From Lactifluus volemus (taxonomy: Eukaryota > Basidiomycota > Agaricomycetes > Russulales > Russulaceae), in contig WTXI01000094.1 in the NCBI GenBank assembly GCA_022376515.1, positions 62,001 through 126,000 on the forward strand: a stretch of DNA of 64,000 bases. Direction: 5' to 3'. This document shows positions 1-11,217 of this stretch, one piece after another (within the stretch, counting starts at the first letter, position 1; every line of letters begins with the position of its first letter). Position numbers and translations under genes: made by a program. The notes beneath the pieces were generated by a model. It was given only the letters and a program-made list of their open reading frames with translations. It did no database searches and was not told the origin of the DNA.

Positions 1-1373
1 CTCTTGCAGTGCAGATGCAATAAGTTCCCCCAGTCTGGGTGGTATACGCATGTGCTGCAAAGCCGAAAATGCATGAAAGAGCTCCAGCCATTGGGGGTTA
101 TCCACGAAGTCTTCCCAATCTGGAAACGCTACGTTTGATGTACTCCCATCGTCAGAGTCACTGGCACTGGCAGTGATGAGAAGACGTTCTACATTGGATA
201 AGAAAGGCGAAATCTTGCTGCATATTTGAGCTACAAATGGAACTTGCCAATCCAGCTCATGGCAAGATATCCCGATAGACAGAGTCCACCGAAATCTCTT
301 CCCTCCCAGTGGATCGCGATGACCAACGTGGATGTAGACGTTTCTTTCTTCAAAGTACAGCTTTGCTTCTTCGAAGGATCTGGGGATCTGTGTGCGACCG
401 ATAAACTGGACGAAATGTGGAATGTCAAAGTCGAGCTGATTGAAGAACCATGTGGAGACGGTAATAATAGCAGGAGTGTCGATCCGAGCCACAAGATCCT
501 CAAAGTACTCGCTAGCGCCGTGGAACGTAAAATTGATGAGAGAGGGGAGGACAATGCGTGTCAATGAAGAAGGAGGTCTATTTCCTGGATCAGGACGAGA
601 AGCTGAGGATTCGAATCCAATTCGAACGACTTTAAGTTTGGTTAACCCCGATAGGGCTGTGGCCATAGCTTCGGGTGAAACGTAACCGGTATTGGGTATG
701 TTCCTGTAGTCAACTTCGACAAGATCATGGTGAAATGGAAGCAATTTTGGTAGTGCCGGAAATGGAATACCAATCAAGTGGAGATACTTTAGACACGGGG
801 AAGATCCACCCAGAAAGGTATCGCGAAGCACCGGTGCCGCTGACTTCAGAATATGAAGGTAAAGACGTGTCAAAACTGGATATGGCTTCTTCATCACTTT
901 GTTGAGTCGCTTCAATAGAGTATTTGTTATACTGAGATCGATTTCGTACACGCGATCGTGATGCTTGAGTGCGGAAATAATGTTAGCTCCACTCAGAGGG
1001 AGCCTCGGTCTCGATTCCACTATGAGGATAGGAAAGGCGCGTGGCCAGACATTTAGCGTCTTCTTCACGGGTGTATTCGCATTGCATTGAAGTTGCAAAT
1101 GAAGACGAAGCGGTGATTGAAACACAATGTATCTCCACCTTCGGCATACATGCACCAGTGCATGCCACCATCGAAGAGAGAAATTCAAAGACATCATTTG
1201 ACAGAAGTCGAAGATGTCGAGGAGGACATTGTCAGGGAGGGATCCGATTGTCACGCGTGGGAAAGAAGTCGGGTCTGCTCGACCCAAGTGAGTGATTGCT
1301 TCAGCGGCGGCTTATCGTCATGAGACGTACCCGGTCGTTTTTGATTAATAATACGCGCCTTCCGATGACGCAT
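1..1373 (-). CDS. F-box protein, array copy A (3' end outside window)
   Basis: Exons 1331..1373 and <1..1274 on the minus strand, joined by a 56-nt phase-1 intron (GTACGT...CAG). The frame is open from the ATG at 1373 to the window edge, giving about 439 residues. The N-terminus is the short basic exon-1 peptide MRHRKARIINQKRPG, followed by an F-box-like segment (SLPDNVLLDIFD, then a tryptophan-rich HVCxxWR-type helix). The family signature TPVKKTLNVWP and LRR-like hydrophobic repeats follow, up to the conserved QELTGE region near the edge. F-box proteins generally link substrates to SCF ubiquitin ligases through Skp1; the substrate here is unknown. Spot checks of the frame against copies B and C found no stop. 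The gene lies about 2.4 kb downstream of copy B in the same orientation. Confidence 0.85.
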
Positions 1374-2569
1374 AATGACCTGTCCGTTCCCTTGTTCGTT
1401 GAGAAGATGGATAGTTACTATCGAGTGCAGTGTGACTGTAGTTCGAAATTTAACTTAGCAAGCCCATAGCAGTCAGGGATCGGAATCGGGACATACCTGC
1501 GAGAAAGGGAACTCTTCGACAGAGACGTTGATAGTTCAGCTGAGGGCCGCAGAGAGGCTGTATGGTCGAGGCCGCACGACGCATATCACTAACACATGAT
1601 GCACGTGGACCACAACCCTGAGCCCATGAGAATACGGTCACCCATCTGGCAGCGATAGAGGACAACATCCACTCTGAGTATCATTATTAATAAGTATCAT
1701 GTATAAAGTACAAGTATACTAACGATCGATACAAAGATGTCCCCGAGAAGAGGAACATCGAAGGCAAAGTCCACCGCGATGAGCAGCGATAGGGATAATT
1801 CTAGAGAGCGCTTATTAGTTACGCCCAACAGCCGTCGTTATGGCATAGGTGGAAGGATAGGGCTGAACGTACGCTCCCGAATATTAACATGCAATTCTGT
1901 CCACAAGTCGACACTCAATCAAAGATTTTGAAGTACTTGCTTACCAGAATCGCGGGACAAAAAGGTCGTTCGCGTGCTCGCTGAGGGCGGAGTTAGCAAA
2001 GATTGAGCAGTACGTTCCAGGTGTAGCGTGAGCGTTCAGTTGATGGAGCCTGAGCTAGTAAGTGACGTCTGACGACGCGAGCAAGTTAATGTTGTTGAGA
2101 TGTATGCCAGTAGTGGTCGCCTCAAGCGCTAGAATCTGAGAGGAGCGTTCAGTCATGGAGGTGGTGTGGAATACGAAAAAGCCAACACACTCACAATCGT
2201 CATTTTCGCAGACCCCACTGTGTGTGGCGTTCTACTCGATCCGAGAACTACTAGACTTTGATTCTCGAGAGACAGTAAATATGCCACGAACCACCATCGC
2301 CACCAATGAAGAGGCGCCATCAAAAAGAGGAGGTGCATGAAAACGAGGCCAACGATGGTGACGGCGGGAGAAAATGGAGAAAAATAATATGAGATTTGAG
2401 CTGAAGGGAATCACGTTGACTCAAGGAGACGCTCGTCACGAAGCAAAAATGCTGGCCATGGATACCCAGGTGGGGGCAGAGGTATTTGCGTTGTTAGGTC
2501 GAGGCGCGACAGTTTGGCAGCTGGCCGGGATGACCGGCCCAATTTACCGCGCCTCTGCACCAATCGTCC

Positions 2570-2830
2570 AACGAACCCCGCCGGTTCCGTAACCTTTACA
2601 CAATGAGAGTCACTGTCCCCGCACCCAGACCCTCACGTGTGCCAGTGTGATCTCGCCCCGTTACAATCTCCAAACTCCTGCCGCCCACGTCATCACATCG
2701 GGTCTGCTGTTCCAAATAGCCCGCCACCGCGATCTCACTTCCGCAACTCCCGCCCCATCGACCAACATCATTTTTCGGCACCCGAGCAAGAGACGGAGCA
2801 TAATTAAATTTCATCAAGAGTCACAGCCAC
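2570..2830 (+). repeat. Decayed 3' fragment of a LINE (left-arm relic 1)
   Basis: The sequence aligns by eye with the zinc-knuckle coding end of the fresher LINE copy at 49280-49854 (matching CCCTCACG, ATCTCCAAACTCC, CACGTCATCA and ACCAACATCATTTTTCGGCAC stretches), but the reading frame is broken. Sister relics are at about 10560-10780 and 13745-14000. Confidence 0.55.
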
Positions 2831-3619
2831 CAGGTGCTCCCCGGAGCTTCGACGGGATGCATAAAAGAAAGAGCAGCGAATGCTCAACTGACCGTTTCGG
2901 AAATACGAGTACGACGCCGGAGATGGCGACGGAAACGTCGCGTGCTTGCCATGTGCATAACAGCTCCTGTGCCAGACCTTGCAACCTCTCTGAGACTCCA
3001 AGCCGAGCAGTTAAAGCCATGGAGAAGCAGACATTCTGATGAGCTCATCTCCGCTCGACCAACGCTTCCGGCTTCTTCTCTTGTGTAAACACGGCGTTTT
3101 GACGCTTCAACGACACTTACCAACAACTCCCATCGGGCTGCAATGGGAGATGCTCCGAGCACGTGGCCACCACATCAAGACATCGCTCAGCGGGCTCTCC
3201 CAGACAACGGATCAAGCGGGGCAATTCCATAGCTGCCGAAGGGGAAATCTGGCTTTGCACTCGCGCAGGACGGGCAGCCATATTGCATCAAATTTGGTGA
3301 GACAATGAGCGTTAGAGCTTAGAGTTGAAGTGTTTGTGGTAAAGCGAGCAACGTGGGCTTCAGTTTATTACTCCTCGACCACTTGCTACCTGCACGCTCC
3401 GTTATTTCATACCTTGAATAGACTTTTGTGTCCCAGAAAAACGACTGCAGTGTATCGTAGAGGAGCTGCTAAATTTCTCATGAAATGAGTACAGTAGTTC
3501 GTCGTGGCAATCATCAACCGAATATTACATGCCCAGTTGTGCCAGCAATGTGCGGCTGTTTATTCCGAACTCCCCTTGGCGTCAGTCCATAGTAATACGC
3601 AACAAAAGCCCTGATCTAT

Positions 3620-3690
3620 ATTTCTTCTGGCCTGAGGCACCAATGTGCGCGCCGCCTGTTTATCGTACATCAAAATACAAGAAGTAGCAG
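3620..3690 (-). promoter_or_regulatory. Conserved downstream (3') box of F-box genes (example after copy B)
   Basis: A ~60-nt stretch 130-200 bases past the stop codon is kept in B (3620-3690), C (7405-7480), E (14757-14820), F (18605-18670), H (41215-41275), I (52078-52140) and J (55731-55790). On the gene strand it reads TGTACGATAA...GC(C)CGCACTTTGGTGCCTC(A)GGCCAGGAGAAATAT. It may be a 3'-UTR element, and the inverted GCAC...GTGC could form a hairpin. Function unknown. Confidence 0.5.
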
Positions 3691-3817
3691 AAAGCTGATG
3701 TGGGAAAGTGGTAAACACTGGGAGGGGTGGGGAACAGTTATAAAGACAGGTACTAGCGAAATGCGAAGCGGAGAGCATTGATGAGGATCCATCAAGATTA
3801 ATCCAGACACCGGACAA

Positions 3818-5313
3818 TCAGTCCATTTCTGTGAGATGGACAGTGACAGGGCGATTACAACGCTGGCGTGAGAAAATGAATGGCTCTATAGCCTGCTGCG
3901 CGGATTCAGAGGCACGTGGAAGGTAGAGATGGCGTAGCATCGGCAACGCGTCCATGACCCTTTCCCCAATGAGCTCTTGCAGCGCAGATGCAATAATCCC
4001 ACCCAGTCTGGGCGGTATTTGCATGTGCTGCAAGGCCGAAAATGCATGAAAGATCTCCACCCATCGGGGGTTATCCACGTAGTCTTTCCAATCTGAAAAC
4101 ACTACATCGTTAAAGTAACCGGTATTGATGAGAATCCGTTCTACATTGGATAAGAAAGGCGAAATCTTGCCGCATATTAGACACGCGACCTGCCAATCCA
4201 ACGCATGACACGATATCGCGATAGATAGAGCGATCCGAAATTCCTCCCCTCCCGGTGGATCACGATGACCAACGCGGATGTAGACGTTGCTTTCTTCAAA
4301 GTACAGCGTCGCATCCTTGAAGGACCCGGGGATATGTGTGCGACTGATAAACCGGAGGAAATGTGGAATGTCAAAATTGAGCTGATTGAAGAACCATGTG
4401 GATACGGAAATAATAGCAGGAGTGTCGATCCGAGCCACAAGATCCTCAAAGTACTCGCTAGCGCCGTGGAACCACAAACGGGAGAGAGCGGGGAGGACAA
4501 CACGTCTTAGCGAAGACGGAGGTCTATTTCCTGGATCAGGACGAGAATCTGGGGATTCGAATCCAATTTCGACGACTTTAAGCTTGGTCAACGCGGATAG
4601 GGCTGTGGCCATAGCTTCGGGTGAAACGTAACCAGTATTGGGTATGCTCCTGAGTTGAACATTGACAAGGTTATGGCAAAATGGAAGACGTTTTGGTAGT
4701 GCCGGAAATGGAATACCCTCCAAGTACAGACACTCTAGACGCGGGGCAGATCCACCCAGAAAGGTATCGGGAAGCACCGGTACCGCCGATTTCCAATTTA
4801 GAAGGCGAAGACGTGTCAAAACTGGATATGGCTTCTTCATCACTTTGTTGAGTCGCTTCAATAGAGTATTTGTTGTATTGAGATCGATTTCGGATACGCG
4901 ATCGTGATGCCCGAGTGCGGCAATAATGTTAGCTCCTCTCAAAGGGAGTCTCAATCTCGATTCCTTGATGAGAATAGGAATGCCGTGTGGCCAGACATCT
5001 AGCGTCTTCTTCACGGGTGTGTTCGCATCGCATACAAGATGCAAATCAAGACGAAGCGGTGATTCAAACACAACGTATCTCCACCTTCCGCATACGTGCG
5101 TTAGTGCATGCCACCATCGAGGGGAGTCATACCAAGGCATTTGACAGAAGTCGAAGATGTCGAGGAGGACGTTGTCAGGGAGGGATCCGATTGTCACGCG
5201 TGGGAAAGAATTCGGGTCTACTCAATCCAAGTGAGTGATTGCTCCAGCGGCAGCCCTTGGTCTTGAGACGTACCTGGGTCTCTTTGATCAAAAATCGACT
5301 TCGGAAGATGCAT
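3818..5313 (-). CDS. F-box protein, array copy B
   Basis: Exons 5274..5313 (40 nt) and 3818..5217, with a 56-nt phase-1 intron (GTACGT...TAG). The spliced protein is 479 aa. The first exon gives MHLPKSIFDQRDP, and the split glycine codon joins it to DPNSFPRVTIGSLPDN. An in-frame TAG just upstream of the ATG supports this start. Contents in order: F-box-like helices (about residues 25-70), the TPVKKTLDVWP motif, then irregular LRR-like segments (KYLYLEG/IPFPALP and IPNTGYVSPEAMATALSALT types) and a C-terminal QELIGERVMDALPMLRHLYLP block ending HLTEMD. Likely an SCF substrate adaptor; the target is unknown. Its first exon and upstream flank match copy E rather than A or C. Confidence 0.87.
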
Positions 5314-7611
5314 AGGGGGCGATGCTAGTAACTCCTATTCGCTGAGAAGATGGGCTGTCGAGTGTGACTGCTATTCAGTGAGGGATCTTGATTCTGGACG
5401 TACCTGCGAGAAAGAGATCTCTTCGACAGAGGCGTTGACAGTTCACCTTAGAAACGTGGAGGGTGAGAGGCGTGTGGTCGCACGGTGTAGGTCACATGAT
5501 GCGCGTTTACCGCAAGCGCTCAAAAAAGACCGTTATCCGATTTCTGGCAGCGACGGAGGCTAACATCCACTCTGAGTATTATTAAGTATCATGTATAGAG
5601 TACAAGTAATATTGAAGGCAGAGTCCACTGCGATGAGCAGCGATAGGGATACCTCTCCCGAATATTAACATGTAATACCGGCCACAAGTCGACACACAAT
5701 CACATTTTGAAGTACTCGCTGTCTTGGACTCGCGAGGAATAATGGTCGTTCGCGTGCTCGAGGCAATACATCCCAAGTGCAGCCTGAGTGTTCAATTCTT
5801 GTTGATGTTGTCGAGATGCATGACGGTAATGATCACGTAAGTGTTGGAATGGTTGTTACGAACTTGTCGTTCAGGTCAGGCGGGCTCATAGTCTACCGTA
5901 GTACACCGCAGACAGGAAATCTGAGAGAAGCGGTCGCAGGGGTAGCGTGGAGTACGGACTACGGAGAAGGCAACTCACTCACAAACGCCTTAGCTCATTT
6001 CCAGGAAGATGTCACTGTTCGTGTGGTATTCTGCTCGTTCCGCGCACCATTAGACTTCCTTGAGGGATGGTAGATATGCTAGGCTTTGCTAGCCACTGGC
6101 ATCAAAGAGGTTCCACAAAAGAGGAGGGTCACGGTCTCAAGGAGAGAAACGAAAGGAGCACAAGGACAGAACGAATTACGACTCACTATTATAGTCCATA
6201 TGAGAATGCAACGGACAATGACGTGGGTGTGGGTGTGTTGCAGATAGGATAAAAGAGGAAAAGGAAGAAAGATAATCTGACCTGATAAATTGAAGGGGAA
6301 CACGCTGACTCGAGGACTCGATCTCGGAGATGTTCGTCACGAAGCGGAAATGCTGGCATGGACACCCGAGTGGATTATGGCGTAGACATAAAATGGGAAA
6401 TTGATAGTATTAGGGAAGTAAGGGGCGAGAAGTGTGACAACGAAGTGGTGAGGAAGGTCGTGTTGAGTGGGAATTGTTCCCACACCTCGGACAAGCGAGG
6501 AACGCGAGTACGAGCTACGATACTCAATTCCAGTATTTTGGTTCTAACCTCTAGGGGATCCTTCCGCGCGCGCGTCCAAATGAGTTAATCAATTCCGGCT
6601 GCCAGTGAGCAGTATCCCACCATGACCATGGTCGAGCAGACTCGAGCTATTCCACGCCATGCCAAGTTGTGGTCGCACGGAATACGACTGGACGGAAGTT
6701 GACTCTGACTCTGAGATCGTACAGTAGAAGAAGAGCGACTATTCATTAATATTCATTTCTTGGACCGGCCGACGTTGTGATGGAAGCCATGGAATGCATT
6801 ATGTTACTGGACCCCGATGAGCTCCGACCAACGCTTTCGGCTTCTTCTCTAGTGTGAGCATGGCGTTTCGACGCCTGAACGGCACCTACCGACAATTCTG
6901 GGCTGCAATGGGAGATGCTCCGAACGCCTGGCCACCACATCAATCCATGGAAATGCATGCTCTGCAGCCACGGGCTCTCCCGGACAACGGATCAAGCGGG
7001 GCAATCCCATAGCTGCCTAAGGGGAAATCTGGCTTTGCGCTCGTGCAGGACAGGCACCCATATTGCATCAAATTTGGTGACATAATGAGCGTTACTAGTA
7101 GAGCTTGGAGTTGAAGTGTTTGTGGTAAGGCGAGCAACATGGGCTTCAGTTCGTTACTCCTCCTCGACCACCTGCTACCTCCGCGTTCCGTGTTTTCGTA
7201 TCTTGAAATGACTTTTGTGGCCCGGCAAAGTGGCTGCGTGGTAAGGAGGAGCCGCTAGATTTCTCATGAAATGACTACAGTAGTTCGTCGTGGCGATTAT
7301 CAACCGAATATTACATGCCCAGTTGAGCCACTGGCAGCAATGGGCGGCGTTTATTCCCGACTCCCCCTGGCGTCAGTCCATGCTGTAATACGAAATAAAA
7401 ACCTTGGTCTATATCTCTCCTTCGCCTGAGGCACCAAAGTGCGTGCCGCCTGTTTATCGTACATCAAAATACAAGAAGTAGTAGAGAACTGATGCGGGAA
7501 AGTGATAATCACTGGGAGGGGTGGGGAACAGTTATAAAGACAGGTACTAGCAAAATGCGAAGTGGAGAGCATTGATGAGGATCCATCAAGATTAATCTAG
7601 ACACCGCACAA
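5314..7611. other. Intergenic flank between copies B and C
   Basis: No gene recognised. It holds the upstream flank of B (conserved to about 5880). About 6120-6595 is nearly identical to 17340-17790 upstream of copy E. A decayed flank follows to about 7350, then the conserved downstream flank of C. Short ORFs here are not conserved between copies. Confidence 0.6.
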
Positions 7612-9140
7612 TCAGTCCATTTCTGTGAGATGGACAGTGACAGGGTGATTAGAACGCTGGCGCGAGGAAATGAATGGCTGTATTGTTTGCTGCGTGGATG
7701 CAGAGGGGGGCGGAAGGTAGAGATGGTGTAGCATCGGCAACGCGTCCATGACCCTTTCCCCAGTGAGCTCTTGCAGAGCAGATGCAATAATCTCACCCAG
7801 TCTGGGTGGTATACGCATGTGCTGCAAGGCCGAAAATGCATGGAAGATCTCGAGCCATTGGGGGTTATCCACGTAGTCTTTCCAATCTGAAAACACTACA
7901 TCAGTTGTCCTCTTGTAGTCAAGGGAATCGGTAGCAATGAGAAGCCGTTCTACATTGGATAAGAAAGGCGAAAACTTGCCGCATATTTGAGCTACACACG
8001 CAACTTGCCAATCCAATGCATGGCACGATATCCTGATATCTAGAGCGGACCGAAATTCCTTCCCTCCCGGTAGATCACGATGACCGAAGTGGATGAAGAC
8101 AGCCCGGTCATAATAAAAGTACAGCTTCGCTTCCTCGAAGGACCCGGGGATTTGTGTGCGACTGATAAACTGGAGGAAATTTGGCATGTCAAAATCGAGC
8201 TGATTGAAGAACCGTGTGTCGACGGAAAGAATAGCAGGAGTGTCGATCCGAGCCACAAGATCCTCAAAATACTCGCTAGCGCCAAAGAACCACAAACTGG
8301 TGAGAGAAGGAAGGACAATACGTGTCAATAAAGAGGGAGGTCTATTTGTTGGATCTGGACGAGAAGCCGGGGATTCGAATCCAATGGAAACTTCTTTAAG
8401 CTTGGTCAACACGGATAAGGCTGTGGCCATAGCTTCGGGTGAATGGTAACCGGTATTGGGTATCTCCGCGAGTACAACTGATACAAGATCGTGGCAAGAT
8501 GGAAGAAATTTTGGTAGTGCCGGAAATGGAACACCAACCAAGCTGAGAGATTCTAGACGCGGGGCGGATCCACCCAAAAATGTATCGCGAAGCACTGGTA
8601 CCGACTTCGAATTTGAAATATGAATGCGAAGATGTGTCAAAACTGGATATGGCTTCTTCATCACTTTGTAGAGTCGCTTCAATACAGTACTTGTCGTATA
8701 GAGAATGATTTCGGACACGCGATCGTGATGCTTGAGTGCGGCAATAATGTTAGCTCCACTCAGAGGGAGTCGCGATCGCGATTCCTGTATGACGATAGGA
8801 ATGCTGCGTGGCCAGACATTTAGCGTCTTCTTCACGGGTGTGTTCGCATTGCATTGAAGTCGCAAATGAAGACGAAGCGGTGATTGAAATACAATGTATC
8901 TCCACCTTCCGCATACGTGAACCAGCACGTGCCACCACAGATAGGAGGGGGGGATGATGCAAGACGTTCGATAGATGTCGAAGATGTCGAGGAGGATATT
9001 TTCAGGGAGGGATCCGATTGTCACGCGTGGGAAAGAAGTCGGGTCTACTCGATCCAAGTGAGTGATTGCGTCAGCGGCGGCTTATGGTCATGAGACGTAC
9101 CCGGTCGTTTTTGACTAATACGCGCTTTCCGGTGACGCAT
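7612..9140 (-). CDS. F-box protein, array copy C
   Basis: Exons 9101..9140 (40 nt, MRHRKARISQKRP) and 7612..9044, separated by a 56-nt phase-1 GTACGT...TAG intron. The product is 490 aa. The long ORF appears to begin at a TTG at 9057, but that codon lies in the intron; the splice restores DPTSFPRVTIGSLPEN. Domains: F-box-like N-terminus with SLPENILLDIFDI, the WWHVLVHVCGRWR helix, TPVKKTLNVWP, then LRR-like repeats and the family C-terminal block. It has the usual HLTEMD ending. No internal stop. Predicted SCF adaptor, substrate unknown. Confidence 0.88.
9101..9140 (-). other. Conserved 40-43 nt first coding exon (example from copy C)
   Basis: This micro-sized first exon is seen in every copy whose 5' end survives: 1331-1373, 5274-5313, 9101-9140, 12698-12737, 16388-16427, 28229-28271, 37003-37045, 39564-39606, 50408-50450 and 54139-54181. 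It encodes 13-14 residues, mostly basic (MRHRKAR-type), and always ends in phase 1 at a GTACGT donor. A GGTCATT just before the ATG is also conserved in many copies. Confidence 0.8.
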
Positions 9141-11217
9141 AATGACCTGCCCTTTCCCTCGAAACTTTAGTTGAGAAGATGGGTAGACCAGGGTAGTTAA
9201 TGGGCTATCGAGTGTGACTGCTAGTGATTCGAAATTCAACCTTAGCAAGCACAGAGTTAGCTTAGACTGCTATTGCAGTGAGGGATCTGGAATCTGGACG
9301 TACCTGCGAGAAAGAGAACTCTTCGACAGAGACGTTGATAGTTCACCTGAGGGCCGCAGAGAGGCTGTGTGTGTCGAGGCCGCACGACGCATGTCACTAA
9401 GACATGATGCACGTGACCACAACCCTGAGCCTATGAGAATACGGTCACCCATCTGGCAGCGATAGAGGACAACATCCACTCTGAGTATCATTAAGTATCA
9501 TCTATAAAGTACAAGTGTACTAACGAACGATGCAAAGATGTCCCCAAGAAGAGGAACATCGAAGGCAAAGTCCACCGCGATGAGCTCACACCCAACAGCC
9601 ATCGTTCCACATAAGTGGAGGGACAGGGCTGTACGTACTCTCCCGAATGTTAACAATTCTGTCCACAAGCCGACACATATCTTGAAGTATCTGCTGACTT
9701 AGAATCGCAGGAAATAAAAATCGTTCGCGTGCTCGAGGGCGGGACACAGCAACGGTTGAGTAGTACGTTCCGGGTGCAACCTCCAACAGAGGAGCCTGAG
9801 GTATAGAGAGCGACGCCTGACAACGCCAACAAGTGTTGCTGATATGTATGCCAGTGGTGGTCGGGTTACGCCTCAAGCGCTGGAATATGAGAGGGACGTT
9901 CAGTTGTAAAGGTGATGTGGAATACAACACGCTCACAATCATCGCTTTCACAGAAGCGCCACTGTTTGAGGATTCTATTCGCTCTGGACTTTGATCCTTG
10001 AGGGTCATAAATATGCCCCGAACTACCATCGCCACCAGCGAGGCCAACGATCAGTGGGAATTGCGTGTGACTATCACATTCACACACGACAAGGGAAAAT
10101 GAGAAAAAGGAAGAAAATGAGATCTAAAAAAGAGACGCTCGCCAGGAAGCGGAAATGCTGGCTGTGGAACCGAGGTGGCGACGTAGACAACAATTTGTAC
10201 CACGTGGAGGCAGAGGTAATTGCGTTGTAAAGGAACTAAAGGGCGAGGCGCGTGACTGACGAAAAGGAAGGTCGTGGGAATCGACATTACCAGAATCGAC
10301 GCTGGCAGGCTTGTAGAGGCTGTGGAACTTCCCAGACCTTCTAGCTAAGTCGCCCACGCATTCGGCTACACTCAATACCTAACTAAACGCCTCCAAGGAC
10401 TTGCGATTGCGGCTGCAGAGAAACGCACCACCGACTGCCTCCGACCTACAAGCTTACCGCGGTCGGTCAGGCCGGACCGGACTGACCGGCCCAGTTTACA
10501 GCGCTCTCCGATAGCGATCGCGAAGTTTCCGCGGCCGGTTTTCTCTCACTGCCATCCGCCCGACTCCTCTGAACACGCCTTTACAGGAGAACACAATGAG
10601 CCACTGTCCCCGCACCCAGACCCTCACGGGTGCCAGTGTGATCTCGCCCCATTACAAGCTCCCGTCTACGTCATTACAGTGCCCGCTGTTCCAAATGGCC
10701 TGCGACTGCGATCTCACTTTCACAACTCCCACTCTATTGACCAATAACATTTTCGGCACGCAAGCAGGAGGGGAGGCATGGCCAAAAGCATTTTGTGGTT
10801 CCCTTTAATTATTATCTCGATCATGAGCTCTTGAGGACGTGATTACTATTCCAAATCAAACACTGCCTTGAAGAAATTGCTTTTGTGGCCGCAGCGACCA
10901 TACCGCCATGACCACCGTGTGCCTCTGCTCTTACCATCCAGTCCGAGTTCTGGTTAAAACTTGGCCCCGGAGTCAGTAGACACCATCTTGAATAAACTTT
11001 TTGTATTTCAACAAAACATCTGTAGTGCTCCGTAGAATAGCTATTAACGCTCTCATGAAATGACTACAAGTTCGCCATAGTGATCAACCAAACATTACAT
11101 GCCCAGTTGTACCGGCTGTTCATGCCCGATTTCATCAAATTACAAGAAGTACTGGAGAGCTGCTATGGGGAGGTGGATTGATGAGGACCCATCAACATTA
11201 ATCCAGACTGCCGACAA
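9141..11217. other. Intergenic flank between copies C and D, with LINE relic
   Basis: Upstream flank of C (conserved, with a second donor-like GTACGT near 9303), the shared block at about 9530-9700, decayed sequence, and a LINE 3' relic at about 10560-10780. The downstream flank of D (about 11000-11217) is shortened and lacks part of the block that other copies retain. No gene recognised. Confidence 0.6.
10560..10780 (+). repeat. Decayed 3' fragment of a LINE (left-arm relic 2)
   Basis: It shares the CCCCGCACCCAGACCCTCACG start and the downstream order of blocks with the relics at 2570 and 13745 and with the LINE at 49280. No continuous reading frame remains. Confidence 0.5.

Larger units (their letters stand above)
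1374..3817. other. Flanks of copies A and B with a decayed LINE relic
   Basis: No intact gene seen. The A-proximal part (about 1374-1930) is the conserved upstream flank of this family, including a second donor-like GTATGT near 1494 and a block at 1735-1920 shared with other copies. About 2570-2830 is a decayed LINE 3' end. From about 2590 to 3490 the sequence is closely repeated at 13780-14690. About 3560-3817 is the conserved downstream flank of copy B. Confidence 0.7.

Noticed and set aside
226..567. Plus-strand and alternative-frame ORFs of 60-113 codons opposite F-box genes, recurring at 4265, 8080, 12402, 27936 and similar positions
   Set aside because: They recur only because the F-box coding sequence is duplicated; their frames are not protected where copies differ, and they lie antisense or out of frame to the spliced F-box genes.
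2647..3039. 130-codon ORF upstream of copy A
   Set aside because: It overlaps a frame-broken LINE relic and matches it in DNA only; the sister region at 13816 is open in other frames.
3560..3817. ORF of 85 codons downstream of copy B, with similar pieces after other copies
   Set aside because: The DNA is conserved but the frame shifts between copies (7351-7572 and 18571-18768 diverge), so it is better read as a conserved 3' flank.
9055..9057. TTG (9057) and GTG (5197, 39683) starts for F-box copies
   Set aside because: Non-ATG starts are unlikely here, and each copy has an upstream ATG exon that splices in phase.
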